Part shown: positions 16,016 through 25,195 of the stretch, piece after piece
How the letters are laid out: each line of letters starts with the position of its first letter
Position numbering within the stretch: the first letter of the stretch is position 1
Assembly (NCBI GenBank): GCA_013335535.1
Contig: JAAXVL010000003.1
Coordinates: 186,001 to 250,000, forward strand
DNA from: Azonexaceae bacterium
Lineage (GTDB): Bacteria; Pseudomonadota; Gammaproteobacteria; Burkholderiales; Rhodocyclaceae
DNA length: 64,000 nucleotides
Direction: 5' to 3'
The notes under the pieces: model-generated
What the model was told of the DNA's origin: nothing
The model's input: only the letters and a program-made list of their open reading frames with translations
Databases searched by the model: none
Position numbers and translations under genes: made by a program

Positions 16016-16513
16016 TTACTGGCCGACCAGGGCTGCACCGAGTCGCCGCGCCAGTCCCTCGCCACCCTGCATCATGATCCGCGCATGGTTCCGAATGAAC
16101 ATCGGGCGAGCCAGCGGGACAAGCAGATTCATCCACCAGCGTACGCTACGGACATGCCATTCGTAACGAACGACGCTGACCTCGCCATTGTGTGAAAAAT
16201 GCCAGCGACCCGTCCCTTCAAGATCGCCCTGCGCACACCCCTCGATGGCTACCAGTGCTTCGATGCGTGTGGCCCGTACTTCGAAAACCACGGGGTAGGG
16301 CAGGTCACCCCGCCAGGAGTAGCGTCGTATGCTGCCGATACCATCGGCATCGCCGGCGACCATCGGCTCGACCTTGTCGATGCCCGGCCACCACTCGGGC
16401 CAGCGTCCGGAGTCGAGTATTGCCTCGTATACGTCAGGCAGCGGCGCATCGAGACACCAGACTGTTTGCAGGTGATATTCCGTCGCTGCTCCGCCGGCGC
16501 GTCTCGATGCCAT
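16016..16513 (-). CDS. SRPBCC/START-type ligand-binding protein
   Basis: The 165-aa protein starts with a polyketide-cyclase-like strand (TEYHLQTVWCLDAPLPDVYE), then AILDSGRWPEWWPGIDKVEP and beta-strands such as YPVVFEVRATRIEALVAIEG and SVVRYEWHVRSVRWWMNLLV. This is the SRPBCC helix-grip fold that binds hydrophobic ligands. No catalytic residue can be assigned. It lies between an FMN reductase and a membrane protein on one transcript. Confidence 0.8.
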   Translation of the reverse strand: MASRRAGGAATEYHLQTVWCLDAPLPDVYEAILDSGRWPEWWPGIDKVEPMVAGDADGIGSIRRYSWRGDLPYPVVFEVRATRIEALVAIEGCAQGDLEGTGRWHFSHNGEVSVVRYEWHVRSVRWWMNLLVPLARPMFIRNHARIMMQGGEGLARRLGAALVGQ

Positions 16514-16525
16514 GACTGATTCAAC

Positions 16526-17086
16526 CTAACTACCCTTGGCTCGGCGCGCCGACTTCTCCAGTTGTACCAGCGTGCTCAACAGCTTCTGGATGAGCTGGCG
16601 GCTTCGTTCGTCGGTTAGGGCGCCATTCTGGTCAAACCGTTCGGCAGCGTTGCCGATCATCACTTCCGGTTGAGCCACAACCGGCATGTCCAAGGCGACG
16701 AGGATTTTCCGGAGATCGTATTGGGCGCGCGCCGTGCCGAAGTTGCCGATGGAAACCCCCATGATGGCTGCGGTCTTTCCCTGCCAGGCGCTTTGACCAT
16801 AGGGCCTGGAGCCCCAGTCGATGGCATTTTTCAAGCCACCGGGCAGCGAATAGTTGTATTCCGGGGTGGCAAACAGGATGGCATCGGCGGCCATGATCTT
16901 CTGCTTGAATTCAAGCACGGCGGCAGGTGGTGCCATTTCGTCATCCTGGTTGAAAACCGGGATGCCCTGGAGGTTCGCTATTTCCAGTGTTACGTCATCG
17001 GGCAGCAATTCCTGCGCAGCTTTCAGGGCGAAAGCGTTGTAGGAATTCTTGCGCAGACTGCCGACGATTCCCAGGATCTTGATCAT
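16526..17086 (-). CDS. NADPH-dependent FMN reductase / azoreductase-type flavoprotein
   Basis: The 186-aa protein has the flavodoxin-like fold of NADPH-FMN reductases: ILGIVGSLRKNSYNAFALKA at the N-terminus binds the FMN phosphate, TPEYNYSLPGGLKNAIDW is the family signature, and GVSIGNFGTARAQYDLRKIL follows. Such enzymes reduce FMN, quinones, chromate or azo dyes using NADPH. Two ATGs (17092 and 17086) occur; GGAGG lies 6 bases before the second, which is preferred. It heads the minus operon and has a palindromic operator 54 bases upstream, shared with the divergent antiporter. Confidence 0.88.
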   Translation of the reverse strand: MIKILGIVGSLRKNSYNAFALKAAQELLPDDVTLEIANLQGIPVFNQDDEMAPPAAVLEFKQKIMAADAILFATPEYNYSLPGGLKNAIDWGSRPYGQSAWQGKTAAIMGVSIGNFGTARAQYDLRKILVALDMPVVAQPEVMIGNAAERFDQNGALTDERSRQLIQKLLSTLVQLEKSARRAKGS

Positions 17087-17140
17087 TTTCATCCTCCGTT
17101 TTATTGGCCGCGATAAGAATGCCAGCCGAAAAGAAAGCGC

Positions 17141-17160
17141 TCTGTGCGACAGCGCACACA
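17141..17160. promoter_or_regulatory. 20-bp palindromic stress operator, copy 7 (divergent)
   Basis: Plus strand TCTGTGCGACAGCGCACACA, minus TGTGTGCGCTGTCGCACAGA. It lies 54 bases from the FMN reductase start (minus) and 120 bases from the antiporter start (plus). Confidence 0.7.
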
Positions 17161-17280
17161 AGATACCTGTCCGTCCTATATGCGTTGCCGAACGGAGATT
17201 GAGTGGTTCGTGGTCGATAGTGCACCAGCTTGTTATTTGAGCGTTTGAAGCAGCTACCAGTTCAACAGGAGCAGGCTGAG

Positions 17281-18630
17281 ATGTCGTTTTCCATATGGGC
17301 GCTGGTTGTCGGCGCTCTCCTGATCACCATGGCCCTTGCCGGCTCGCTGATGAAGCGACTGCCGGTCAGTGCTTCCATGTTCTATATGGCTGCCGGCTAC
17401 CTGCTGGGGACGGGCGGTCTTGGGCTGATGACTGCCGATCCGCATCTCGTTTCTGGCCTCCTTGAGCGGGTGGCGGAAGTAGCCGTGCTGATTTCATTGT
17501 TTTCGGTTGGCTTGAAGCTCGGCCTGCCGTTCTCCAGCCATCACTGGCGCTTGCCCTTGCGGCTGGCGTTTATCTCGATGACGCTGGTTGTTGGAGTCAT
17601 CGCGCTGGTCGGGTATTTCCTGCTCGGCATGCCTATCGGGGCAGCGATTCTGCTCGGCGGCATCCTGGCCCCGACCGACCCCGTGCTGGCATCCGATGTC
17701 CAGGTTGATGAAGCCAGTGACCGCGACCGTCTGCGTTTCAGCCTGAGTGGCGAGGGCGGGTTCAATGACGGTGCCGCCTTTCCTTTTGTCATGCTTGGAC
17801 TCGGCCTGCTCGGCTTGCACGAACTCGGGGCGTGGGGCTGGCGCTGGCTGCTTGTCGACGTGGCCTGGGCGCTGGTCGGTGGTTTGTTTATCGGCGGCCT
17901 GCTGGGCATGATGATCGGCCGGCTGGTGGTCTATTTGCGTACGCGGCATCAGGAAGCGGTCGGGCTCGATGAGTTCCTGGCGCTCGGACTCGTCGCACTC
18001 GCCTTCGGTGTGGCGCAACTGGCCTCGACGTATGGCTTTCTTGCCGTTTTCGCCGCCGGACTGGCCTTGCAGCGCGTCAAGGAGCGCTCGCGGACGCAAA
18101 AGGCGCCCGACGAAGGAACGGCCGGCTTGCAGGACAAGGAAGCGCATCTCGCCGTGGCAACCCATCCGAATCTGGCTGGCGCTTACATGATGCAGGCGGT
18201 GCGCGGGTTCAACGAGCAACTGGAGCGCGTCGCCGAATTGGTCATCGTCCTCGCCGTGGGGGCCATGTTGGCCTATATCGACGTCGATCTGGAGACGATG
18301 GTCTTCCTTGTTCTGCTGTTTTTTGTCCTGCGCCCGGTTTCGGTCTGGCTGGGATTGCTCGGGGCTCAGGTCTCGGCCGATCAGCGGCTGTTGATCGCCT
18401 GGTTCGGCATTCGCGGTATCGGTTCGATCTACTACCTGATGTTTGCCCTCAATCACGGGCTAGGCGGTCCCCTTGCCAATCAGGCGATCAACCTCACGCT
18501 GGCGGCGGTGGCAGCCTCGATCATCGTGCACGGCATTTCGGTAACGCCGTTGATGTCCCTCTATGCCCGGCGGCAGAGTGGTAAGAGCCGCCGATCCGAC
18601 TCAGACGACCGCCGCCATGAAATTCGCTGA
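17281..18630 (+). CDS. Cation:proton antiporter (CPA1/NhaP-like)
   Basis: The 449-aa protein has about 12 hydrophobic segments. The ion-binding region reads GAAILLGGILAPTDPVLASD (CPA1-type APTDP) and the next core motif is FSLSGEGGFNDGAAFPFVML (GEGGFNDG), followed by GIRGIGSIYYL near the C-terminus. These belong to Na+/H+ or K+/H+ exchangers. The tail (ARRQSGKSRRSDSDDRRHEI) is basic, hydrophilic and cytoplasmic. Its last 30 bases overlap the convergent 6-phosphogluconolactonase gene. The start is ATG 17281 with AGGAG about 12 bases upstream. Confidence 0.88.
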   Translation: MSFSIWALVVGALLITMALAGSLMKRLPVSASMFYMAAGYLLGTGGLGLMTADPHLVSGLLERVAEVAVLISLFSVGLKLGLPFSSHHWRLPLRLAFISMTLVVGVIALVGYFLLGMPIGAAILLGGILAPTDPVLASDVQVDEASDRDRLRFSLSGEGGFNDGAAFPFVMLGLGLLGLHELGAWGWRWLLVDVAWALVGGLFIGGLLGMMIGRLVVYLRTRHQEAVGLDEFLALGLVALAFGVAQLASTYGFLAVFAAGLALQRVKERSRTQKAPDEGTAGLQDKEAHLAVATHPNLAGAYMMQAVRGFNEQLERVAELVIVLAVGAMLAYIDVDLETMVFLVLLFFVLRPVSVWLGLLGAQVSADQRLLIAWFGIRGIGSIYYLMFALNHGLGGPLANQAINLTLAAVAASIIVHGISVTPLMSLYARRQSGKSRRSDSDDRRHEIR

Positions 18631-19299
18631 CTGACCCGCATCGGTATCGGCCAGTAGACAGGCATCGTTGCGCACGGCATGGGCAATGGGCAGCCCGGCA
18701 CCTTGCTGCCAGGCCTGCATGGCGGCTGATTTGTCGGCGCCGGTGACGAGGACCAGTTGCTTGCGGCAGGCGCGCAAGGTCTGGAAATTCAGGCTGACGC
18801 GCTCGCTGGGTGGTTTTGGCGCCCCGTGCACGGCAATCACCGGGGCGATGTGGTCGCCATTCGTCGAAAACAGGCTGGCGGTGTGCCCATCGTCTCCCAT
18901 GCCGAGCAGCACGAGATCGAAGGGCTGGCGGTCGATCACCAGCGTTGCATATTCGGCGGCGGCTCGTGCCGCACCGAGTTCGGCCGGAATAGGGTGAATT
19001 TGCCTGGCCGGGATAGCCACGTGTGAAAGCCATGCATCGTGCGCCAGGCGCGAGTTTCGTTGGGGGTGGCCGGCCGGCAGGCAACGCTCGTCGCCCCAGA
19101 ATACTTCCCAGGCGCTCCAGTCCTGAGCCATCCCGGCGAGCATTTCATAGGTTCGTATCGGGGTATTGCCACCGGCCAGGACGATGCGAAACGTTTGGCG
19201 CTCACGGAGCGCGGCATCGGCTTCGGCGATGATGATGCGGCAGGCTTGAGCGGCGACATCTTCCGGTTTTGGCAAAATCTTGCTGTTGACCGGAAGCAT
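18601..19299 (-). CDS. pgl: 6-phosphogluconolactonase
   Basis: The 232-aa protein hydrolyses 6-phosphogluconolactone to 6-phosphogluconate, the second step of the oxidative pentose phosphate pathway. It has the family features IVLAGGNTP, the catalytic-site stretch VFWGDERCLPAGHPQRNSRL and LVLLGMGDDGHTASLF. The length is normal for DevB/NagB-fold Pgl. Its ATG overlaps the zwf stop (TGATG), so translation is coupled. It is the last gene of the seven-gene minus operon and overlaps the antiporter tail by 30 bases. Confidence 0.92.
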   Translation of the reverse strand: MLPVNSKILPKPEDVAAQACRIIIAEADAALRERQTFRIVLAGGNTPIRTYEMLAGMAQDWSAWEVFWGDERCLPAGHPQRNSRLAHDAWLSHVAIPARQIHPIPAELGAARAAAEYATLVIDRQPFDLVLLGMGDDGHTASLFSTNGDHIAPVIAVHGAPKPPSERVSLNFQTLRACRKQLVLVTGADKSAAMQAWQQGAGLPIAHAVRNDACLLADTDAGQSANFMAAVV

Positions 19300-20762
19300 C
19301 AGGATTCGCCTTCGGGTTTGCCATTGCAACTCAGCGTCTGCCGCCACGCCCTGTCTGCCTGACCAAAAATCTGGTCGGCTGCTTTCGGCCCCCAGCTACC
19401 GGCCGGGTATTGCAGGGGCGGGTGCTCGTCGTCGGACCAGCCGCGCATGAAAGGATCGACGATGCTCCACGCTGCCTTGACCTCGTCATAACGCAGGAAG
19501 AGCGAACGGTTGCCTTGAATGACATCGATCAGCAACTCTTCGTAAGCATCGGCCATGCGTTCGCCGGGATTGCCGACCGAGGCATCCATCGAAATCTGGC
19601 GAGTCCGCGTTTCCTGGCCGGGCACCTTGGCGGATATTTCCATCTGCACCACGTCGTCTGGCTGGATGCCGATCAGCAGCCAGTTCGGATGCACGGCGGA
19701 AGCACCGCTTCCCTGAAAGAGTTGCATCGGCGGTTCGCGGAAACGCACGGCAACCATCGAACGCCGCTCCTTGAGACGCTTGCCGGTGCGCAGATAGAAG
19801 GGCACGTCGCGCCAGCGCCAGTTATCGACGTAGAGCTTGAGCGCGGCATAGGTCTCGGTATGGCTGCCGGCAGCGACGCCGGCTTCCTGCTGGTAGCCGG
19901 CATACTGGGCGCGCACGGCATGGCTGGCCAGTTGCGACGGGTCAAGCGGGCGAATCGAACGCAGCACCTTGACCTTTTCATCGCGCAGCGCTTCGGCCTC
20001 AAGCGATACCGGCGGTTCCATCGCCAGCAGGGCGAGCACCTGCAACAGGTGGCTCTGGATCATGTCGCGCGTCGCCCCGCCATGCCGGTCGTAGTAGTCG
20101 GCTCGCCCCCCCAGGCCGATGGTTTCGGCATGGGTGATTTGAACCTGGTCGATGTAATGGCGGTTCCACAGAGGTTCCAGGATCATGTTGGCAAAACGCA
20201 GGACCAGCACGTTCTGCACCGATTCCTTGCCGACGTAATGATCGATGCGGTAGATCTGTTCTTCGTCCAGGCGCGTATTGAGCTCGTGCTGCAATTCGCG
20301 GGCCGATTGCAGGTCGTGGCCGAAGGGCTTTTCGATCACCATCCGCCGCCAGCCGGTTTCCTCGGCGAGCAAACCGGACTGGGCCAGCCCGAGGGTGATC
20401 GGGACGTAGAGCTCCGGGCTGACCGAGAGATAGAAAATGACGTTGTTGCCGCATTCGCTGGTGCCTATCCAGGCGCTAAGCGCCTGATAGAAGGCAGGGT
20501 CATCGAGGTTGCCGGCGAGATAGTCGAGGCGTCGGAGAAAACTGTCGAGCGGCCCTGTATCCGATCCTTGCAGATGCTTTGCCACATCGGCCCGCCAACT
20601 CTCCTGTTCATACGGCGTCCGGCCGCAGCCGAGGATACGGACGTCGGGTGCCAGGTGACCTAGGCTGTGCAACTGGTACAGGGCGGGCAGGAGCTTGGCC
20701 ATCGCCAGATTGCCGGTCGCCCCGAAGATCACGTAGGTGTGTGATTCGCTGGCGCAACTCAT
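19299..20762 (-). CDS. zwf: Glucose-6-phosphate 1-dehydrogenase
   Basis: The 487-aa enzyme oxidises glucose-6-phosphate to the lactone with reduction of NADP+. The dinucleotide site is TYVIFGATGNLAMAKLLPAL, and the active-site signature is RIDHYVGKESVQNV with the catalytic His in DHYVGK. VIEKPFGHDL and WRDVPFYLRTGKRL are also typical. Its ATG overlaps the gnd stop by 4 bases (ATGA), and its stop overlaps the pgl start, so gnd-zwf-pgl form a tightly coupled unit. Confidence 0.95.
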   Translation of the reverse strand: MSCASESHTYVIFGATGNLAMAKLLPALYQLHSLGHLAPDVRILGCGRTPYEQESWRADVAKHLQGSDTGPLDSFLRRLDYLAGNLDDPAFYQALSAWIGTSECGNNVIFYLSVSPELYVPITLGLAQSGLLAEETGWRRMVIEKPFGHDLQSARELQHELNTRLDEEQIYRIDHYVGKESVQNVLVLRFANMILEPLWNRHYIDQVQITHAETIGLGGRADYYDRHGGATRDMIQSHLLQVLALLAMEPPVSLEAEALRDEKVKVLRSIRPLDPSQLASHAVRAQYAGYQQEAGVAAGSHTETYAALKLYVDNWRWRDVPFYLRTGKRLKERRSMVAVRFREPPMQLFQGSGASAVHPNWLLIGIQPDDVVQMEISAKVPGQETRTRQISMDASVGNPGERMADAYEELLIDVIQGNRSLFLRYDEVKAAWSIVDPFMRGWSDDEHPPLQYPAGSWGPKAADQIFGQADRAWRQTLSCNGKPEGES

Positions 20763-22210
20763 GAGACGATCTCTTCGCCGCCATCGCCCAGCCAGCGGGT
20801 ATGGAAATGCTTGGCCTCGTCGCTGTCGATTCGCTGGTAGGTATGCGCACCAAAGAAGTCGCGCTGCGCCTGAATGATGTTGGCCGAGCCGTTGGCGCAA
20901 CGATAGCCGTCGTAAAACGACAGGGCCGAGCTCAGTGCCGGCGCCGCTACGCCATGCCCGACAGCGAGCATGACCGACTGGCGCCAGCCCGCTTCCGAGG
21001 CTTTGATCTCAGCCGCGAAGAACGGATCCTGTAGCAGGCTCGGCGGGACGGGCTCGCGTTCAAAGCTGGTCTTGATATCAGCCAGAAAGCGGCTGCGGAT
21101 GATGCAGCCGGCGCGCCAGAGCAGGGCGATGTCACCGAACGGCAAGGCCCAGCCGTTCTTGGCGGCGGCAGCCTGCATGAGCATGAAGCCCTGGGTGTAG
21201 GAAACCAGCTTCGCGGCGTACAGGGCGTCGTGCAGTGCATCGAGATACCCCGCGCGTTCTGCCTCCGGCACGAGCGTGGGTACAAGCGCCGGCACGCTGC
21301 CGAGCAGCGCTGCCGCCGCAATCCGTTCGGCCTTGCGCGCCGACAACAGGCGGGCATGGACGGCTTCGCCGATCAGGGTCAGCGGCACGGCGTTGTCGAG
21401 AGCGTCATGCGCAGTCCACACACCGGTGCCTTTGTTCCCGGCCTTGTCGAGAATCTTGTCCACCAGCGGGCTGCCGTCGCGATCGCGCTGACGCAGTATG
21501 CGGGCGGTGATTTCGATCAGGTAGGACTCAAGTCGCCCGCCATTCCAGGCCGCGAAACAGTCGGCCATCTCGTCGTGGCTGAGGCCTAGGGCATGCTGCA
21601 TGAGGTGGCAGACTTCGGCGATCAACTGCATGTCGCCGTATTCGATGCCGTTGTGAATCATCTTGACGTAATGACCGGCGCCGCCATCGCCCAGCCATTG
21701 GCAACACGGTACGCCACCAACCCGGGCGGCAATGGCCTGGAACATGTCGCGGATGATCGGCCAGGCAGCGGCAGCTCCACCGGGCATCAGTGACGGCCCG
21801 AAGCGGGCGCCATCCTCGCCGCCAGACACCCCCATGCCAACGAAATGGATACCCCAGGCCGCCAGCTCAAGCCAGCGGCGGTTGCTGTCCTGATAGTTCG
21901 AGTTGCCGCCATCGATCACGATATCGCCGGGTTCCAGCAAGGGCCGCAGTTGTTCTATGACCGCATCGACGGCACGACCGGCCGTGACCATGAGCAGGAT
22001 CACGCGGGGCGAGCCGAGCTGGCTGACCAACTGCTCAAAGCTGTCAGCCACGGCGATGTCTCGGCCTTGTCCGTGGGTCTCGATGAATTCCGAGGTAACG
22101 GAGCTCGTCCGGTTGTACACGCATGGGCGGTAACCCTTGTCGCTCAGGTTGAGCGCCAGATTGGCGCCCATCACGCCAAGGCCAACGATGCCGATGTCTG
22201 ATTTGGTCAT
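20759..22210 (-). CDS. gnd: 6-phosphogluconate dehydrogenase (decarboxylating)
   Basis: The 483-aa enzyme converts 6-phosphogluconate to ribulose-5-phosphate, CO2 and NADPH. Motifs include the Rossmann site IGIVGLGVMGANLALNLSDK, substrate-binding VIDGGNSNYQDSNRR, VSGGEDGARFGPSLMPGG (GGxxGA) and the catalytic KMIHNGIEYGDMQLIAE. The C-terminal helical domain ends with AQRDFFGAHTYQRID. The length is that of the long dimeric Gnd form. The start at ATG 22210 follows AAGGTGGGCG. The gap of 74 bases to the upstream GapN gene shows no terminator. Confidence 0.95.
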   Translation of the reverse strand: MTKSDIGIVGLGVMGANLALNLSDKGYRPCVYNRTSSVTSEFIETHGQGRDIAVADSFEQLVSQLGSPRVILLMVTAGRAVDAVIEQLRPLLEPGDIVIDGGNSNYQDSNRRWLELAAWGIHFVGMGVSGGEDGARFGPSLMPGGAAAAWPIIRDMFQAIAARVGGVPCCQWLGDGGAGHYVKMIHNGIEYGDMQLIAEVCHLMQHALGLSHDEMADCFAAWNGGRLESYLIEITARILRQRDRDGSPLVDKILDKAGNKGTGVWTAHDALDNAVPLTLIGEAVHARLLSARKAERIAAAALLGSVPALVPTLVPEAERAGYLDALHDALYAAKLVSYTQGFMLMQAAAAKNGWALPFGDIALLWRAGCIIRSRFLADIKTSFEREPVPPSLLQDPFFAAEIKASEAGWRQSVMLAVGHGVAAPALSSALSFYDGYRCANGSANIIQAQRDFFGAHTYQRIDSDEAKHFHTRWLGDGGEEIVS

Positions 22211-22284
22211 GCCAGCGCCCACCTTCGTGTTGTTTCGTGCCGTTATTGGAATGACCACACTTTTGTCGGGAGATTCCTCCCGTC

Positions 22285-23913
22285 CTAGAGAATGAAGTGG
22301 GTATTGATGAAATTCGACTTGTTGCCGAGCACGATGGCGTCGAGCAACTTCTTCGACGCCTCCGTCTGCTTGGCGGCGACCATGGTGCGGATCGAGAAGG
22401 CGCGCAGGGCGTCGTGCACGGACAGCGTGCCTTCGGCCGAATCCTTGCGGCCGACGAATGGGAAGATGTCGGGCCCGCGCTGGCACTGGCAATTGATATT
22501 GACCCGGCAGACCTGATTGACCAGGGTGTCGACCAGCGAGGCGATCTGCTCGGGATTACTGCCGAAAATGCTGACCTGCTGACCGTGGTCGGAGGTAATG
22601 ACGTAATCGAGCGGCGTCTCGATGTCCTCGAAAGTGGCGACCGGGATGATCGGGCCGAACTGTTCCTCGCGGTAGAGCTTCATGCCTTCCCTGACCGGGA
22701 AGAGCACGGCCGGATAGAACAGGGTTTCGACCGTCGTGCCGCCGCCGGGGTTGATCACCTTGGCGCCTTTTTCCACGGCATCGGCGATGCACTCGTTCAT
22801 GTAGGCAACCATTTCCATCTCCGGCAGCGGTGTCAGCATGACGCCCGCTTCCCACGGCATGCCGATGGCCAGCTTACCGACTTCCTCGCAGAAACGGCGG
22901 AGAAAAACTTCGGCAATCGACTGGTGCACGAGGATCATCTTGATCGCCGTGCACCGCTGGCCGTTGAAGGACAGTGCGCCGGTGATGCATTCCCTGACCG
23001 TCAGCTCGATATCGGCGTCGGCCATGATGATCGCCGCGTTTTTGGCACCGAGTCCGAGAATGGCCCGCAGGCGGTTGGTCTTCGGGTGCGATTTTTTGAG
23101 CTGGTCGGCGACTTCGGAGGAGCCAATCAGAGCCAGCACATTGACCTGGCCCGAGCCCATGATGTGCGGCACGACGACGTGGCCCTGTCCGTAAACAATG
23201 TTGATGACGCCGGGTGGGAAGGCGCTGCGGAAGGCTTCGAGCATCGGGTAGTAGAGCAGCACGCCGAAGCGCGGCGGCTTGAAGAGCACGACGTTGCCCA
23301 TGATCAGCGCCGGAATCAGGGTGCTGAAAGTCTCGTTCATCGGGTAGTTGTACGGCCCCATGCACAGCGCGATGCCGACCGGCGAGCGGCGGATCTGGGC
23401 GATGGTGCCATCGACGATCTCGAAGCGCGAATTGCTGTTGTCGAGCCGCTTGAGTTCCTCGACGGTGGCCCGGATGTAGTCGATGGTGCGGTCGAATTCC
23501 TTCTGCGAATCGGCCAGGCTCTTGCCGATTTCCCACATGATCAGGTTCACGATCTCGCGGCGGCGGGCGACGATCTGGTTGGTGAAGTCGCCGACGCAGG
23601 CGATGCGGTCGGCCACCGACAGGTTCGGCCAGGCGCCGCGGCCGTGATCGTAGGCGGTGACGGCCGCTGCCAGCGCCGCATCGGCCTCGATGGTGCCGGT
23701 CACCGGCACGCTGCCCAGTTCGACATGGCTCAGCGTGCCGTCGGCCGCCTGCACGCAGACCGGCGAATGTACCGTCCGCGTCTCGCCCTTCCAGATGCGC
23801 ATTTCGCCATTGATCAGGATGGCACGCTGGTGGATGGGCGCCAAAATGCGGCAGTCGCCGGGAATGTCGCTTTCGCGCGGGAACAGTGCGGCCAGCTGCT
23901 CGGCAGTTTTCAT
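22285..23913 (-). CDS. gapN: NADP-dependent glyceraldehyde-3-phosphate dehydrogenase (aldehyde dehydrogenase superfamily)
   Basis: The 542-aa protein is an aldehyde dehydrogenase with the catalytic Cys in SFNGQRCTAIKMILVHQ. The cofactor-binding part includes PVGIALCMGPYNYPMNETFS, ALIMGNVVLFKPPRFG and LIGSSEVADQLKK. It most resembles plant/bacterial GapN, which oxidises glyceraldehyde-3-phosphate directly to 3-phosphoglycerate and makes NADPH without ATP. The N-terminus (residues 1-60) is longer than in typical GapN. Its place in an operon with Zwf, Pgl and Gnd supports an NADPH-supplying role. Another aldehyde substrate cannot be excluded. Confidence 0.8.
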   Translation of the reverse strand: MKTAEQLAALFPRESDIPGDCRILAPIHQRAILINGEMRIWKGETRTVHSPVCVQAADGTLSHVELGSVPVTGTIEADAALAAAVTAYDHGRGAWPNLSVADRIACVGDFTNQIVARRREIVNLIMWEIGKSLADSQKEFDRTIDYIRATVEELKRLDNSNSRFEIVDGTIAQIRRSPVGIALCMGPYNYPMNETFSTLIPALIMGNVVLFKPPRFGVLLYYPMLEAFRSAFPPGVINIVYGQGHVVVPHIMGSGQVNVLALIGSSEVADQLKKSHPKTNRLRAILGLGAKNAAIIMADADIELTVRECITGALSFNGQRCTAIKMILVHQSIAEVFLRRFCEEVGKLAIGMPWEAGVMLTPLPEMEMVAYMNECIADAVEKGAKVINPGGGTTVETLFYPAVLFPVREGMKLYREEQFGPIIPVATFEDIETPLDYVITSDHGQQVSIFGSNPEQIASLVDTLVNQVCRVNINCQCQRGPDIFPFVGRKDSAEGTLSVHDALRAFSIRTMVAAKQTEASKKLLDAIVLGNKSNFINTHFIL

Positions 23914-23916
23914 CGG

Positions 23917-24105
23917 CTAATAGCGGTTCGGATTGTTCGGACGCGAGTCCTGGCGATCCGGAACGCCGTCGCGGTCACGATCATGGCTGCGGGGCGGGCC
24001 ATCGCGATCCCCGCGGTGTCCGCCATCACGGTAAGCCGGGTCATAAACCACGCAGCCGGAAAGCAGGCTGGCGACGGCAATCAATAAGACGGTCAGTTTT
24101 TTCAT
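23917..24105 (-). CDS. Small lipoprotein with Asp/Arg-rich tail
   Basis: This 62-aa protein has a lipoprotein signal (MKKLTVLLIAVASLLSGC) and a hydrophilic tail rich in Asp, Arg and Pro (GGHRGDRDGPPRSHDRDRDG, VPDRQDSRPNNPNRY). RDRDGVPDRQDSRP resembles a thrombospondin type 3-like calcium loop (DxDGVPDxxD). It lies 3 bases before gapN and 12 after osmC in the minus operon. A role in the envelope is likely but unknown. Confidence 0.75.
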   Translation of the reverse strand: MKKLTVLLIAVASLLSGCVVYDPAYRDGGHRGDRDGPPRSHDRDRDGVPDRQDSRPNNPNRY

Positions 24106-24117
24106 GGTTTTACCTCT

Positions 24118-24543
24118 CTAGGTTTCAAGTTTTGCGGACAATGTGATCCGGGTGTTCAACAGCTTGGAGACAGGACATTCCCGCTTGGCGATGTTGGCGA
24201 CACGTTCCAGATTGCTCTGATCGGCTCCGGGAATCGTGGCCAGCAGATCAAGGTGGATGAGCGTGATCGAAAATGAACCTTCATCCTTCTCAAGTGTGAC
24301 TGTCTCCAAGGTTTGCAGGCGATCCGGCGTCATTCCTTCCTTCTCCAGTTGCGCTGCCAGGGCCATGCTGAAGCAGCCGGCGTGAGCGGCGGCGATCAGC
24401 TCCTCCGGGTTGGTGCCCGGGCCATTCTCGAAACGCTCCTTGAAGCCGTATCGGGCCTTGGTCAATATCCCGCTTTGCGTCGAAATAGTCCCGGCACCTT
24501 TCTGGAGGCCGCCGCTCCAGGCGGCTGATGCTGTTCTTTTCAT
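24118..24543 (-). CDS. osmC: OsmC-family peroxiredoxin
   Basis: The 141-aa protein is an OsmC/Ohr-fold thiol peroxidase. The first catalytic Cys is in [20 protein letters not shown] and the second in [15 protein letters not shown], the usual two-Cys layout; [20 protein letters not shown] is the OsmC subfamily stretch. OsmC reduces organic hydroperoxides using dihydrolipoyl-type partners and is osmotically induced in enteric bacteria. It is the second gene of the minus operon that also supplies NADPH. Confidence 0.92.
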   Translation of the reverse strand: MKRTASAAWSGGLQKGAGTISTQSGILTKARYGFKERFENGPGTNPEELIAAAHAGCFSMALAAQLEKEGMTPDRLQTLETVTLEKDEGSFSITLIHLDLLATIPGADQSNLERVANIAKRECPVSKLLNTRITLSAKLET

Positions 24544-24564
24544 GGTGACTTCCTTGCCGCTCGG

Positions 24565-25017
24565 TCAGTTGGCGATGCGTATCGGCTTGCCGGGCAGTTG
24601 TGCCCGGATTTCGCCATTCGGGTGGGCGGCGCTGTGCACGTTCACGTACAGATCGCCGGCCTGGTAGCTGGTGTATTGGGCTTCGCTGAGTTTGGCATCG
24701 GCGGGTACCGTGAATACCTTTTCGCTCTTTTTGATCAGGGTAATGATCGGCGGCCCATTCTTGCCGACAGCGCCCTCGTGGACATGCGCCATAGTCGGCA
24801 CCATGCCTGCGATGTCGATACTGCCGCTAACGGTGCGGTTGGGCAGCACGCCGATGTTCACCATCCCGCTTGCCGCGGTAGTGACGGGGGGCACCTCGGC
24901 CGCGCCGTTCAGGGAAATCGAGATGGGAGACTCGGCATGCAGATTGGTCGCTGCCAGCAGCATTGCCAGCGTCAGAAGGCGCCTGAGCGGGTGGGTGGAG
25001 CTTGATTGCGTGGTCAA
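24565..25017 (-). CDS. CHRD-domain exported protein
   Basis: The protein of about 150 aa has a signal peptide ([18 protein letters not shown]) and a CHRD domain: [40 protein letters not shown] and [24 protein letters not shown] domains are beta-rich and found in exported bacterial proteins of unknown role. I chose TTG at 25017 because GGAGGT lies 7 bases before it and the signal peptide then starts correctly. ATG 25050 has no such site and would put the start 24 bases from the operator. It leads the minus operon. Confidence 0.8.
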   Translation of the reverse strand: MTTQSSSTHPLRRLLTLAMLLAATNLHAESPISISLNGAAEVPPVTTAASGMVNIGVLPNRTVSGSIDIAGMVPTMAHVHEGAVGKNGPPIITLIKKSEKVFTVPADAKLSEAQYTSYQAGDLYVNVHSAAHPNGEIRAQLPGKPIRIAN

Positions 25018-25073
25018 TTGAGGCACCTCCGGGGCAATGGGAACAAGCATGGTGCGCCAGACGAGGAGGGCTT

Positions 25074-25093
25074 TCTGTTCGCCAACGCACACA
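25074..25093 (-). promoter_or_regulatory. 20-bp palindromic stress operator, copy 8
   Basis: Minus-strand reading TGTGTGCGTTGGCGAACAGA, 56 bases upstream of the CHRD start; oriented toward the CHRD-osmC-gapN-gnd-zwf-pgl operon. Confidence 0.7.
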
Positions 25094-25108
25094 GCCTCGC
25101 CCGTCGTC

Positions 25109-25128
25109 TATGTTGGCTGGCGCACGGA
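25109..25128 (+). promoter_or_regulatory. 20-bp palindromic stress operator, copy 9
   Basis: TATGTTGGCTGGCGCACGGA, 67 bases upstream of the small gene at 25196 and oriented toward the cbpAM-phosphoketolase operon. It lies 15 bases from copy 8. Confidence 0.6.
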
Positions 25129-25195
25129 ATCGTTTGCTTCCGGCATGCATAGTCGTCGCGACAGCGTACGGCTGCCTTGGTATTGGAGGTCGCAG

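Noticed and set aside
19281..19299. Dispersed element at the pgl start (TGTTGACCGG)
   Set aside because: Only six to eight core bases match and the CCGGTTGACCGTG order is not kept.
22297..24087. 596-codon open frame on the plus strand
   Set aside because: It is antisense to gapN and the small lipoprotein; composition only mirrors the real genes.
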